A stretch of 64,000 nucleotides of DNA from Gnetum montanum. Lineage: Eukaryota > Streptophyta > Gnetopsida > Gnetales > Gnetaceae. Shown one piece after another: positions 10,442-22,969 of this stretch. Position 1 is the stretch's first letter. The number at the start of each line of letters is the position of its first letter. The stretch spans positions 412,087 through 476,086 of the forward strand of contig MNCI01000900.1 of assembly GCA_015680685.1 (NCBI GenBank). Direction: 5' to 3'. A program made the translations under genes and the position numbers. The notes under the pieces were generated by a model. It searched no databases, was not told the origin of the DNA, and saw nothing but the letters and a program-made list of their open reading frames with translations.

Positions 10442-11330
10442 TGATGAGTCATGATTTGCCTGGCCTTGACATCGAAGCCTTCAGATCTAATGAATCATTG
10501 TTTTTTGTCTACTCTAATGTTAGGTATGCGATGTTAGAGTTGCAATGTCGAGTATGTGACGTTGGGTATCCAACATTGGGGTATATACTCTGGCCTAAAA
10601 ATATAGCACTTGGGCTACCATTTTGAGTTAGTTTTACATTATTTTTTCATATTTTTTTAATAGAGTAGCCAAATTCTTATAGTTTTATTCTGTGATCTTA
10701 GAGAATAGTTAGTGAGTGCCCACAAAGTAGATCTGAGTCTGTTGTATGAAGTCTTATTCAACTAGCAATGTACCTAGACATATTTCATGAACAACAATAA
10801 GATCGAGATTGATTCTTATTCATTATAGCACATTGACTTAGATTAGATTTACTTTGCTTGATATTTACTTTTCATGTACTTAGTTAATATTCACATTTTC
10901 ATGAATGTTAATTAATTAAGCACATAAGTACAATCACTTCAAGCATGCATATGGCTCTTGGTAATCCCAACAACGCTTAACATTTGGAACCCAATAGCAT
11001 TATATGTGTTTAGGATGTGCATGGGAAGTGGGATCAGATACTTATGTTAGGGTAGTTGATTATTAATTAGCAATTAGTTTAGTTGAATTAATTACAAATT
11101 AAGTTTCAACCTATTGTTAACTATAGAATAGTAAAATATAAAATAATTAAAATCATATGCCTCACTTTGGACTAAACCATACATGACAAAGCTACCACTA
11201 GTCTAAGTGGAAAGATAGTGAACTACGATCAAGGCATAGCGATCTAGATGCCACAACTAGTCCCATCCATGGAATTTGACCGAATCGTGCATAAATGCTG
11301 GTTGGGCATAGGGGTACCTCTCGCTCATAT
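10442..11330 (+). repeat. E1 3' LTR
   Basis: Partner of 1127-2062, starting TGATGAGTCATGATTT. It is about 50 bases shorter, with several small deletions, and ends near CGCTCATAT where the 5' copy has CACTCATCA. The many C/T and G/A differences from the 5' LTR mark an old insertion. Confidence 0.8.
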
Positions 11331-11335
11331 CTTTC

Positions 11336-12029
11336 TTTTTAAGTCATAGCATCTATGTGCAACGAGACTGTGTCAAAGTGCTACCATGCTTTTACAACCC
11401 AAAACCATTTAGTTGATGTGAAGTCAAGTGTTTACATGATGAATAAAGCTCAATTTGATTTCCTTAATTTCTCAATTTTATTAAATAGGTTGAAGCAAAA
11501 GTCTCACTTGGTCCAAATAACCTTTATAAACATGATGAATGAAGTAACACTTCCTATTATAGTGCATTTTCATCAAGACAAACTACGATGATGATGCGAT
11601 GCATATGGATAATTTTACAAAGAAGTTAGGAAAGTTGCATCTACCACCTTTGACGAGGCTATGTTCAATCAAGGCTTTATTAAGGATTTGATAGATGAAA
11701 AATCCATATCTCCACAACAATTAGAGTATGTTGCTTATGAGAAGCAACCAAAACCTTCCCTATAGACTCTCATTGCTATAACATAAATGATTCTAGAGGA
11801 AGAAGGTCCATGAATTTTATCCATAAAAGCTATGATAAACTTATGGTGAATCAAAGTCATACATCATTTCATATTTGTATTACTATCATTTGAATGAAAG
11901 TATTAATGGTTTAGAAGAGCTATTATTTTCATGGGCCTAGTAGGATCAAATTCATGAAATTGTTTACATCATCTATGAAAGAATTAAGGGGAGAAAAATC
12001 AAAAATTTTGATATGGCTAACATTCCTAT
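11336..12029 (+). pseudogene. old retroelement-like remnant, left of E5
   Basis: Open stretches (for example 11355-11591) and the phrase FDMANIPI just before 12029, which continues after E5 as FNGHLNDDVQLH at 15432, recall the N-terminal part of a gag protein (IPxFNG). The reading crosses the E5 insertion site in frame once one CCTAT copy is discounted. The rest is too decayed to name. Confidence 0.35.
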
Positions 12030-12726
12030 TAATGAGGAATTTTCATGGATTCCACAATCCAAGCACTCTTAAAGTTACAAAAAAATAAATATGAACCCAA
12101 AAAGAAAATGAGAGATTTATTCTTGTCCAAATGGAGAAATCATAGCTCAAAGGAAGAACAAATTCCTAAGTATAGACAACAGATTCAATCAAATTCTCAT
12201 ACACATGCTCAATAAAAGAAAAGTCACTCTCACATGGATGATGATCAAGGCACCTTGCCAATACTCTACCTCTCTCTCCTTTCTTCTCTCAATTCCTTTG
12301 ACTCTCTCTTTTTCTAAACTCTCTCTTTTCAAATTGAAAGCCCAAGAGGTCTATTTATATCCTTCCCTACTATTGCTTCATCTTCCCTTTAATTTACCAT
12401 TCAATTTTATGTTTGTCAAAATCCATATAAGACATATTTCTTGAGTGTAAAGATATTATAGGAGATGTCTTGAGAGTGTGAAAATGTCTTGAATGTAGCT
12501 GAGACATCTAACTATTAGGGGAGATGTCTTACCTATTAAGGCCAAAATTAAATATGCTTGTTTTAAGGCCTAGAACCTATGGACACATCCAAACAAGTCC
12601 CCATAGCCTCCAAAACCTCCTAAATGCATCAAAATAATTCCAAAACACTACCAAACATGCCAAAACTCTAGGAAGAGATCCCATCATTGTATATATGTGA
12701 CATTGGCCTATTTGATGTCCACATCA
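12030..12726 (-). repeat. E5 LTR, left copy (3' in its own orientation)
   Basis: It aligns with 14714-15426 throughout: CATGGATTCCACAA, AGATTTATTCTTGT, CACTCTCACATGGATG, GGTCTATTTATATCCTTCC, TTTGATGTCCACATCA. The right copy is slightly longer. Confidence 0.8.
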
Positions 12727-13211
12727 ACATCCTTCTCCTTCAAAAGACTCTTGATTCTCACAAAATATGCCTTTGCACTTGGGATAGTTGTTGCACCCTC
12801 ACATAGGCCACAAGTCACACAAACCAAAGAATAACATACATGGAATGGTTAGAGCTCATAATATGTTTTCTCTACCATCCAAAACTTATTTCAAAAATAC
12901 ATATAAAAACACAAAAAAATGTATGCATAACACACATAAACACACACACATTAGCATAATTTTTTACTAACATCACACTAGAGAAATTCATGAAAGAAGA
13001 GTGAATATGGTCTTTGCCTTCAAAGGATTCACTAGGCTTCCATTTTGAGAGCACCAAATGCCATGTGTTTTTTCCATGACCTATAACAGAAGAAGATTAA
13101 GGAAATTCAAAAGGATTAGGTCTTCTCAAACCAACTTCTTATTCTTGGTGTTTGGAAGACTACCACTTAACTTCCTTTCATCATAGCATCAAAATGTAGA
13201 TTGTATTCTTT

Positions 13212-14123
13212 CTACTCATCTATTTCACAACCAAGACATTCAAGGTCATCAACACATTTGACAAATTCATCTTTGTCATAATCCATAGAAAACATTTTCA
13301 ATTTTTGGAAAATCATAATAATGAAATTTCTACTATGATTACCACCATAGCCATCATTATCCCATACAAAATCAAATTCATTACCATCATTAGTTTTTCT
13401 CTCATTAAAAATGGCATCAAAAGTCACATTGATTTCATCACACACAACATGACTCACAATTTCATCAAAATTATCATAATTATCATGATTCTCATCATCA
13501 CAATTGAACAAATCACTACCAAGCTAAAGTGAAAAAATAGCATCCATTACACTAGCTTCAACATGAGAGACATTACTACCATCAATATTGTAAAGCACAT
13601 GCTTACCTCTTCATTTCTTCTTCTAGTTATCTTTGGTTCAACTTTCCCTTCAACATGTGGTTGTCCAATCTCCTCAAATCTTGAAGGTTTAAGATCCCAA
13701 ATAGGAGTTCCCAATTCAAATGGCTTATCCTCTTCAATGGCATCATCAACAAGCTCTTCATTCCACTTTGGAGGTACCAACTTAAAACATAAAATCTCCT
13801 CCATGGCTTTAGTATCAGTTTCATAAAAAAACATCATCAAATCAATCATTCTTCCACATACCTTGTCTAGAAGACTCATCTATGTCCTATGATATAATCT
13901 CAAATTGGATTAGAATCTCCTTTCCCTTGCCACAAGATATAGAAGAATTGTAAAATGTATGAGAATCATACCTTCTAGTGATTCTCTTGATCCTTCTTGG
14001 AGAAGTCCCTTGATCTTGGCCTTTCTTTTGGCTTTTATCCTTTACCCTCCATGACTCATGAGGTAGGAACTCTCCTTTAGTAGTAGCATACACCATCTTA
14101 GGCTTTGAAGATCTCTTGGTCAC
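13212..14123 (-). pseudogene. E5 internal reading frames, unknown product
   Basis: Three consecutive minus-strand open stretches (14123-13887, 13879-13547, 13511-13212) lie between the LTRs. The first is Lys/Arg-rich and the last is Asp/Asn-rich, ending CVDDLECLGCEIDE. Breaks are few, so they may be pieces of one former protein. No RT, protease or integrase motif is visible. A gag-like or element-specific protein is possible, but I cannot assign it. Confidence 0.4.
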
Positions 14124-14698
14124 TTTGATGAAGCTCTTGGTTTCCTCTCTTAAAACCTTTGAGTATTGAGAACTCCTTTTTTCAATAAGAGATACTTATG
14201 AAGTTCTTTTCTCATTGATCTCTCCTTCATCAAATGTTACATCTTCTTTCTTTCATTGATGGCTAAAAGATATTATCTTAATTCTCCTCAAAATATTTTT
14301 TAAGTTAGTCTTTAGTTCCCCAATATCTCTTGACAAATATTGAACTATATTCTTCCTTTTAGGCATAATGGAAAATGACCTAAAAGGTAATTCTCATAAA
14401 ATTCTACAAGAAAAAGTGAACTTTCCATGATTTCTTAAGAAATGAAATAAGAAATACTCAAATTTGAAGAGAAATGAGCATACTAGCTATTACAAGCCAA
14501 TGGGTGTCTAATTCTACAATTTCCTTCCAATTCTTGAAAGATATGAAAACTTTAGGAATAAAAGGAAAATTTTCAAACCCTAGTATGAGTAGAACAAGTA
14601 GTAAGAGAGAATTCATCCAAGCTTGAGAATTTGGAGTGATTATTTGCAATTGAGATGATAATTATCCACTTGAATGCAATTTTATTCAATTCCAAGTT

Positions 14699-14712
14699 GC
14701 TTTGATACCAAT
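14699..14712 (-). promoter_or_regulatory. E5 primer binding site (initiator-Met tRNA type)
   Basis: The plus strand GCTTTGATACCAAT is, on the element strand, ATTGGTATCAAAGC. Copia elements use TGGTATCAGAGC. It abuts the LTR beginning at 14714. Confidence 0.75.
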
Positions 14713-14713
14713 A

Positions 14714-15426
14714 TGATGAGGAGCTCCCATGGATTCCACAACCCAAACTCTCTCAAAGTCATAAAATAGAAAATTTGAATAAGAAAAGAAAATGAAAGAT
14801 TTATTCTTGTTCAAATGGAGAATTACAACTAAGGATAAATAAGAGATTCAATAAAATTCTCATATTCACACTCAATCAAAGAAAACACTCTCACATGGAT
14901 GGTGATCAAGGTATCTTGCCAAGACTCTATCTCTTTCTACTCTCTTCTCTCAATTCCCTAGACTCTCTCTATTTTCAGATTGAAAGCCCAAGAGGTCTAT
15001 TTATATCCTTCCTCCTATCTCTTCATCTTCCCTCCAATTTACCATTCAATTTTATGTCCATTAAAATCCATACAAGATGTCTTGAAGAAACATGAGATCT
15101 CTTTCTCAATTGCATAGATATCAAAGGATACATCTTGAAATTATGTGAGACAGTTTTTCTAACACATCTCAAGAGTGTGAAGATGTCTTAAATATAATTG
15201 AGATGTCTAACTATTAGGGGAGACATATTACCTATCAAGGTTAAAATTAAAGATGCATTTTTTTAAGGCCTAGAACCTTTAGACACATTCAAACAAGTCT
15301 CCATAGCCCCTGGAACCTTCTAAACTTATCAAAATAGTCCTAAAACACTTCTAAACATGCCATAACTCTAAGGAAAAACCCCATCATATTAGAGATGTTA
15401 CATTGGCTTGTTTGATGTCCACATCA
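14714..15426 (-). repeat. E5 LTR, right copy (5' in its own orientation)
   Basis: Partner of 12030-12726. It has intact TGATGAGG and CACATCA ends and is directly followed by the CCTAT target copy. Confidence 0.8.
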
Positions 15427-15431
15427 CCTAT

Positions 15432-17047
15432 ATTCAATGGGCATTTGAATGATGATGTACAACTTCATGTTCAAATATTTTTCATCACTTGTGAGCTTCA
15501 AGGATTAAATAGTAATTGATAGAAACTCTATATTTTTTTCTACATGTTAAAAGCTTTCAATATCACGTTTTAATATTATGCCCAAGTTGCAAATCTTCGA
15601 AAGAAGATAGCAGGATGGAAGTAAGATATTAATGAATCATTGGATGTGGCCATAAAATGATACAATTACATTCTTAATTAGTGTCTAAGTCATGGGTTTA
15701 GTAAACATGATTAATTAATGAACCTAGTAGAAGGAAAATGACAAACACCTTATGAAAGAGTGATATGTATGTCATGAATGATCCATACCAAAGGTCAATG
15801 GCTTAAATTATAACTATGTTGGATGTAATGGATAAATAGAAGGTGAATGACATAAGCATACTAATGTAGAGGAAGTCAACACATCATTCTAATGTTAGAA
15901 GGATATGAAGAATGTTGAATGTAAGATTCAAAAAGAATGTTGAAGCTCAAAGCATGAGAACCAACAAGACTTTAGCAAACCTTGCCAATGTTTTTGACAA
16001 GATTTAGAATGTATTAAATTAAAAGATGACATTAGGTCTCAATGATCTAGAAAAGAATATTATTAAAGTAATTACAAATGGAGTTACACCATAAGATAGA
16101 ATGGATTAAAGAAAGAAAAATGGTAAGAAGTCTTACCTTGATTGGATGTCTTATCCTTGTGATTTATTTCTTTATACATAAAAATATCATCAACAATTAG
16201 TAAGACCTAATCCTCAAAACTTGACACCTTGAAATGTTCCCTCTACTATGTAATAAACTTTATTATTCCATCCTTCTTCCTACCATAAAAATTAATAGGC
16301 TATGAACCAAATACCTCATCCAATCCCCCATCAATATTAATCATATTTACCACAACTATATCAGCAATTGTACATCCAACAATATTCATCATAGCTCTTT
16401 GTAGCATTATAGGAGGAAATTTTGAATTAGCCATCGTAGGGATGTCTAGTTCTTTAATGCAATGTACTATCCTTATTTTTCATTATCATATACTATTGGG
16501 AAACACCATAATAGTTCTATTCCTCCCTATAGCAAGAAATTATTCACCTCACAAACAAAATTATTGTAAGAGAAATAAGAGTATCAATGTTAGCAAGGAT
16601 TCATACTCATCCCTTACTTCATCAACATCTTTCAAGCATCAAGACCAAGGGGGTTATGTTTCTAAAGTTTAAGCAAATGAAATTTTCACTCCTTATTTAG
16701 ATAAAGGTAAATTTAAAATATCCATAAGTGAAAGCAAGAAAAATTCATCTTTAAAATTCATCCAACAAGATGATGAAACATCCAATGACATTGTGTATCT
16801 ATTGTAAGCCCTAGATTTAGGAAGTGTTTCATGTGCCATTTTTTTATAGTCTAGTGTATTCAGTTGATTTGTTTAGTCTCTAAAGATACATCCTAGCCTC
16901 CTATGTCATAATTTAAGGTTGTATGCATGATTCCAAGCTCTTTAAAAGGATTTTATCTTCATTCAAATATTCTTTGATCCTTTGAGCATGCTTCCTTGGG
17001 TTTTGACTTTCATTCAGAATTATTAGTGCAAAGTGTAATTTGGGGGA
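15432..17047. other. old remnant between E5 and E2, no gene recognised
   Basis: The first 100 bases continue the gag-like phrase interrupted by E5. Beyond about 15600 I see only decayed DNA with scattered short frames (one at 16442-16672). The last bases, TAATTTGGGGGA at about 17036-17047, look like a Ty3/gypsy polypurine tract placed directly before the E2 LTR. Confidence 0.4.
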
Positions 17048-18011
17048 TGCACCAAGTACCCAACATTAGTACATCCTTATATGTTAGTGTAGGGGCATTG
17101 ACACTGATGGTTTGGTTGCATCGACAAGGCCTTATCAACTAGGTCCTCATTGACAAGGCCCCATCAACACATGCAATGATGCGTCAACAAGGCCCCATTG
17201 ACATAGGGTTTGCTTTTCAGCTATAAATACATGCTCACTAGTTGCATTTATGGTAATGAGATTATAGTAGTAGCTAAACTCTTTTAGTTTCTACATTTAA
17301 AAGTTAGAATATTTCTCCCTAATGCCCATAGTAGAAGTTATTGAGTGTATGGATCCTTATTTGAGCATTGTTGTACCTGAGCACAACAAGATGTGTGGTA
17401 ATAAAGATGAGGTTTTTGATGAACCTTGTAGCATTTTGAATAGATTAAATATTTATTTGTGCATTTAATGTTTTCAATCAGTTATTTAATATTTTCTAGT
17501 AATTAAGCTAATTAAGATAATTAAGTAAGATAAGCTAGATAGATTACATACATAAGTACGACCACTTCGAGCATAATATGTATTTACTTAGTAAGCCTAG
17601 TCGCATTAGTGCTTGGTGCACCTAGTAGCGTAGTGCTTGGCAACCCAGTAGCAAATACATGGATTCAAGACATGTACAGAAAGTGGGTATATATGCTTAT
17701 GTTAGGATTATTTAGAGACGAGTTAGTTAGTTAATTTATATTAGTCATTAAATTACTCTATCTCTCTTTCTCTTCAAGCACCCAAAAAAATAAAAAATAA
17801 AATGATAAAAATGATATGTCTCGATTACTCTTAACCATACCATTATGATTCACAAGTGTAATCAAGAAGACAATGAATGACCTTAGGGCAAGGTTCACTT
17901 CCTAGAAGACTAGTATACTAGAAACTATAAAGTCCATGGAATTCAACTAGATCATGCATAAATGCTTTGTGATTCATATGGTTGGATGTAAGGGTACCTC
18001 ATTTCTCATCA
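17048..18011 (+). repeat. E2 5' LTR
   Basis: The right half is homologous to the E1 LTRs (TAAGTACGACCACTTCGAGCA, the CATGGAATTCAACTAGATCA region, CACATGGTTGGAT-like phrase) and ends TTCTCATCA before the primer site. The left half, with TATAAATAC at about 17222 and repeated CAACAAGGCCCCAT units, is unlike E1. The start is uncertain: TGCACC at 17048 follows a polypurine-like tract, while TGTTAGTG at 17082 would give the same length as the E1 LTR. Confidence 0.6.
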
Positions 18012-18030
18012 TTGGTGCTATTGCTAAGGA
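18012..18030 (+). promoter_or_regulatory. E2 primer binding site (tRNA-Asp type)
   Basis: TTGGTGCTATTGCTAAGGA is the Athila-type site TTGGCGCCGTTGCCGGGGA with only C to T and G to A changes. Confidence 0.75.
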
Positions 18031-18160
18031 CTTTGTTCATTGAATGTGGACTATCTAGGATTAGTGAATATTATTTATATTGTTAAATGAACTCAAGGTC
18101 AATATCACTCTCACATGACATATAACTACTAAGCACATTGATAATTTTATTTTTTGCAAA

Positions 18161-20109
18161 ATGTCTTCTTCCCATGGTATGAAGATGTTAAAATACTAGT
18201 CCCATAGGAGTGCAAAGTGGTATATACTCATCCAAATGAATATGTACCAAACTTCACCTTCATTCTACATGAGAATGCACAACTTCAATGGCATGAAATG
18301 GAGGGCAATATAGTATTACCCCTTGATTGATCTATGCCTAGTATGCTATTTTAAATCCTTAAAAATTTGGATGTCTTGAATCTTCATGAGTAATACATTG
18401 TGAATGATTATGACAATCAAGACTACCATCCCATTGAAACACAATGTAAGTGAGATCGACACCAAACAAAGAACCATGAGTTTATGAAAGGGAAACATTT
18501 CACTAATCCCTTATTCCTCCTAAATAAATATGACAATGAGGATCCTCCATTTTAAGGTTCTCAACATGAAGATTCTCCACCCCCCATTATTGGTAATGAG
18601 GGTATGACCTTGAACCTATGATCCACTATTCATAAACTAGGTTTACGAAAAAGTGGCAGTCAAGGTAAGAACTCATGTAAACATCACAATGGAAAAGGAT
18701 CTAAGTATGGTGGTTGTAATGAATGAAGAGGTTATGGAAGACATTATAGTGGTGGTGGAAATCCACCTTCCTCTTCATCCTCTTCATCTAATTTTGAACA
18801 TTCCTCTTCATCTTTGCTTCTCATAAAAGCCACCATTGAAATAATCATGATAATAGTGATCAACGAGATAATAGAGACCATCAAGGAAATCAAAAACATA
18901 GAGGTGATAGAAACCATCATTGACGTCATCAACACAATCATGATGATAAACCTCTATTGGTGACACGAAGCATGCTCAACATTACAGAGGCAGTAAAGAT
19001 CCCTACTAGGCATATGAAAGATAGTTAGATTAAGTGCTTAGACATGGATAATATCCCATGATTTGAAGGGGAATACAATTTTGATCCTTAGAATCATCTA
19101 AAATCTTTCCATGATGCCTATGCCTTACAAAACATTGAAAATGGCTGATATAAACTCAAGCTTTTCCCCAAGACACTCATTAAGGATGCTGAGATCTAGT
19201 ACCAATCATTGGAACCAGAATCCATTCACCAATGGAGTACCATGTTAGAGTTGTTTAATGAAAAATACTAGATATTCTACAGAGTGTCTAATCTAAGAAG
19301 GAAAATCTAAGGCTAGAAATAGGGAATACATGAACCCTCAAATGCCATCATGGATAGATACTATTCACTCTTACAATGATGCCTTGGCCATGGTTATTCT
19401 TAGAGGGAACTTCACCATATCATAGATGGGCTTAGAGCATAAACTAGAAGGACTCTTGGGGTGTATGCCCAAGGTGAGATTGTCTAGACTAAGAGCTCAT
19501 TAGATCCAAAGGCTAATAGAGAAAGTAGCAAAAGAATAAGATTAGTTGTGAAAAAGGGAAAATCTAGAAATGTATAATAGGGACCCTTCCATCATGAAAT
19601 GGGAGGTTTGATTTTGTGACAAGGAGGAGTCACCACTCAATGAAGTTGTGAACAGGAAAACCTTGCCCATCCAAAAATCTATTTTTCATATTTTAACAAA
19701 GGTTGTTAAATTATGGAACTATTTGGATGAAAAATTCCAAACTACTATGAAGATTGCTAAAGAATCCAAAGAGAAAAATAGTCATCATAACCACAGGAGC
19801 CAAAAAGAAACTAAACATGTATATCAAAGAGGTAAGGACAAAGCTGTTGCCATAGAGAAAGTTCTGGAAACCAACTCTGATGAAAAAACTAGTTGTGAAA
19901 ATTGTCAATATGAACATCCAAAGGGATGTTTCTCTGTGGTGTCACACTTACAAGAGTCTAGGATGTACACATTGAATCCTCAACTAGCACATAGGCAAGC
20001 ACCTAGGCTATTTCCTTATCCTCAAGATAATCCAAGGTATTTCCACCAACAACAACAAGATTACTACATAAGTGTAGCTCCATCACAATCATATGAGCAA
20101 TACCAATAG
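18161..20109 (+). pseudogene. E2 gag
   Basis: It begins ATGTCTTCTTCCCATGG like the E1 gag. The capsid-like domain lies at about 19040-19480 (NFDP, HLKSFHDAYALQNIENG, LFPKTLIKDAE, HQWSTMLELFNEKY, RVSNLRRKI). The stretch 19648-20109 is open: a Lys-rich region, then CENCQYEHPKGC at about 19891-19930 as a zinc-knuckle variant, and a Gln/Pro-rich tail. Many stops precede 19648. It matches the E1 gag domain by domain, which also defines the E6 insertion point. Confidence 0.75.
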
Positions 20110-20617
20110 TGGCATCAATCAAAATCATGGGGAACACCGCCACCCAAGTAGAAGTACCTTTATATGCAACTAGATCCATACAGGTACTATGTTCGACAAT
20201 CCATTTCTCCAAGAAGTTCTACATGCCTTATTTCAACATTATTATTACCCTCTAGAGTATCATTGAACACATTCACCATCTACTTGAGAAGAAAACCCAC
20301 ATCCATACCACCCTCCTCATTCATCTACACACACACCTCTACCCTCAACCTAGTTACCTCCTACTCCATTCATGCAAGGTGATATTCCTTCATAGCTATA
20401 GCAACAAAATGCTATGAGGGTTGTACATTCACAACTAGCTTTCTAGCTAAGTGGTTCAAATAATTGATCCAGAAAAAGATCCTTCTTCTAACCCAAAAAT
20501 CCTCTCCAACCTTGACAAACTAGTATGACTAATCACCTTGCATCTCTAATACCCTCATCCTCTACATCAAATACCTTTGAGTGTCCTTCAAACTAAATTC
20601 CATCTCATATTTGAATT

Positions 20618-21000
20618 GTGATGCTAACTCATGCTATTTTCAATTGGATCAAGGCTAATAACCTTCCTACAAAAATATCTAACCTAGAAAGTCCACTCAT
20701 TTACCTAAAAATTGTTGGACATGAGCCATGCAAGGCTCTTATTGATTTTAGTTTCAATGTCAATCTCATCTCCCATGAAATGTACAAGGCTTATAACCTA
20801 CCTCTTCTCAAGAAGAGCAACATCCGTCTAGAATTGGCAAATCAATCAATCACTATTTCTTTGGGATTAGTGGTAGTCATTGTGACCACAGTAAGTGGAT
20901 GGTCCTATCCTACCATTTTTTTGGTAATCAGGGTTGAAAACTATAAAGGTGACTTCCCCATCATTGTGGGAAGTTGATGCACATATGGGCATAAGGGACC
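20618..21000 (+). pseudogene. E2 aspartic protease
   Basis: Retropepsin-like region: YLKIVGHEPCKALIDFSFNV corresponds to the active-site segment (family form LIDSGAS or LIDLGAS), followed by NLISHEMYKAYNL, LELANQSITISLGLV and a FLVI strand. The catalytic D is kept but the S/T-G after it is lost (DFSF), so it was inactive even before the frame ended at 20977. It follows gag and precedes RT as in Athila elements. Confidence 0.75.
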
Positions 21001-21245
21001 TCTCCTTGAAAATCTCCAAGGAAAATGAATTTGGAAAGTTAGAGAAGAAGCGTATTCCATGCATCATGCATAGTGATAATGGGTGCAATTGTGAGTAAAA
21101 GATTTGATCCATCAAAAGTACATACATCAAATCATGCAATTAGTGTATACAAGAAATAGATATTCAAAGGTGTATGTATGCAGCAGCCATAGAATAGAAG
21201 GGCACATAGTGGTTAATAGTTGACTTAGATAGTAGCACATTATGC

Positions 21246-22850
21246 ATGGAATCAACTGAGAGCGTAATATGTGCTTATGTTAAAAGCATGGATGAACTTG
21301 AGAAAGTTCATCACCAACTCGTTGATGATGAAGATGATGATACCTATTGGGGAGAGTTGGAAATCCTTGATAACATCAAGCAAGAGCTACTAGAACTAAA
21401 ACCTCTACCAGCCAAAATGGAATATGCATTTTTAAATAATGGTAAACCAGTCATAATCAATGCCGAACTTGCTCCTAAATAAAAAGAAAAGTTGTTAAAG
21501 ATGGTTAAAACATGGTCAAAAACCTTTGCTTGGTCATCTCCTTAGTTGATAGGAATTGATCCAAGGATATGCCAACATCACAATTATACCCACCCAGCCA
21601 TGAAGCCAAAAAGGTAGTTGTAGAGGAAGTTGAACCCTAAACTAAAGAATATCATCAAGAAGGAGGTAGGGTTCATCTATCCCATCATGAATAGTGAGTG
21701 GGTTAAGACACTAGTAATTGTGCCAAAAATAGGTGGCAAGTGGTAGGTTTGCATCAACTTGAAGCTATTAAATATGGCAATGTTTAAAGATCATTTTCCA
21801 TTACCATTTGTTAATCAAGTGTTGGAAAAAATATTCGAGCATTGCTATTATAGTTTCTTGGATGGTTATAGTGGCTATAACCAAATCCAAATTTCGCTAA
21901 AGATTAGGCCAATATAACATTCACAAGTCTGTGGGGACTTTTGCATATTGGAAAATGCCATTTGGCCTATGAAATACCCTTGCAATAACTCCTAGTCCTT
22001 AGTATTTTCCAAAAAAAAAAAAGCAATAGTGGTGTGGAAGTCTTCATGGATGACTTCACCATGTATGGAGCTACATTTGAGTAAGTTGTGAACCACCTTG
22101 AGAAAGTACTGAAAAGATGTATGAAAAAAAATTTGCAGCTTAACTAGCAAAAACGTTAGCTTATAGTCTAAGAAGACATTGTGTTGGGGCATTGAATTTT
22201 ACAAGAAGGGATTGAGGTAGATCTAGAAAGGATAAGGGTCATCGAAGGAATTACATGTCAACCAAAGAAAGTTAAAGATTTCATATCATTCCTTAGACAT
22301 ACTGGCTACTATTGGCAATTCATAGAGAATTTCTCTAAGATTGCAAAGTTGTTGGTCGAGCTAATGAAGAAATATGCTTCATTCATCTAGACCAACGAAT
22401 GTGAACATGCATTCCAATAGTTGAAAGGGAAACTTGTAGAAACTCTAATTCTATGGGCACCAAATTGGTCTAGACCATTTGACATAATGATACACACATC
22501 TAATTATGCTTTGAAAGTTGTACTTATGCAGTTTGACAATAAAAAATGTTCATATTACATCCACTATGCAAGCTAAAGTGTTGTGGATGCATAGTTGAAT
22601 TATACCATAAGTGAAAAAGAACTAATGATAGTGGTGTATGCTCTTGACAAGTTTAGGAACTATGTTCTTGGCTATAAAGTATTTGTGCACATAGACCATA
22701 GTGCCATATACTTCCTATGAACAAGCCAATGGCGAGTTCTCATATCATACGATAGCTTGTGATCTTGCAAAAATTCGATCTCATGATGGTAGATCACAAA
22801 GGAATCGAGAATGTGATCACTGACCACCTCTCTTAATTAATAAAGGATAA
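21246..22850 (+). pseudogene. E2 reverse transcriptase and RNase H
   Basis: The preamble (LKPLPAKMEYAFLNNGKPVI, 21402-21465) is Athila-like. RT proper runs from about 21620 (RKLNPKLKNIIKKEVGFIYP), with FLDGYSGYNQIQI at about 21855-21895 and the catalytic FMDDF at about 22044-22060. The thumb (GHTGYYWQF-like) and RNase H (NYTISEKELMIVVYALDKFR, then HIDHSAIYFL, at 22600-22720) follow. At least ten stops are present. The enzyme would have copied element RNA in cytoplasmic particles. Confidence 0.8.
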
Positions 22851-22969
22851 AAAAGAGTAGGAGAGTCCACTCTCTAATTAGTTTATAGAAAAAATTCTCT
22901 TTATAGGAGCAATAAATGACCAAGTTCCCATAGAAATAAAATTGTATGAAAACATCCTCACTTAACTTC

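Larger units (their letters stand above)
1127..11330 (+). mobile_element. E1: gag-only Athila-type Ty3/gypsy element
   Basis: Two similar LTRs (1127-2062 and 10442-11330) flank a tRNA-Asp-type primer site, a gag gene and a long untranslated 3' part ending in TTAGTCATGGGGG, a polypurine tract. No protease, RT or integrase is seen. The sequence passes from gag (ends near 8280) to the T-rich post-pol stretch that follows integrase in E2 (compare 8345-8460 with 24320-24550). The element is therefore a non-autonomous derivative that lost pol. The flanks CTTTT (1122-1126) and CTTTC (11331-11335) are a probable target duplication with one change. E6 is inserted at 2994. gag has in-frame stops. Confidence 0.8.
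12030..15426 (-). mobile_element. E5: short non-autonomous LTR element, copia-like primer site
   Basis: The LTRs at 12030-12726 and 14714-15426 begin TGATGAGG (left copy TAATGAGG) and end CCACATCA, and CCTAT flanks the element on both sides (12025-12029 and 15427-15431), a perfect 5-base target duplication. The minus strand next to the right LTR reads TTGGTATCAAAGC, one change from the initiator-methionine primer site usual in Ty1/copia elements. Next to the left LTR the minus strand reads GAAGGAGAAGGATG, a polypurine tract. Only 2 kb lies between the LTRs and no RT or integrase is seen, so it needed proteins from other elements. Confidence 0.8.
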
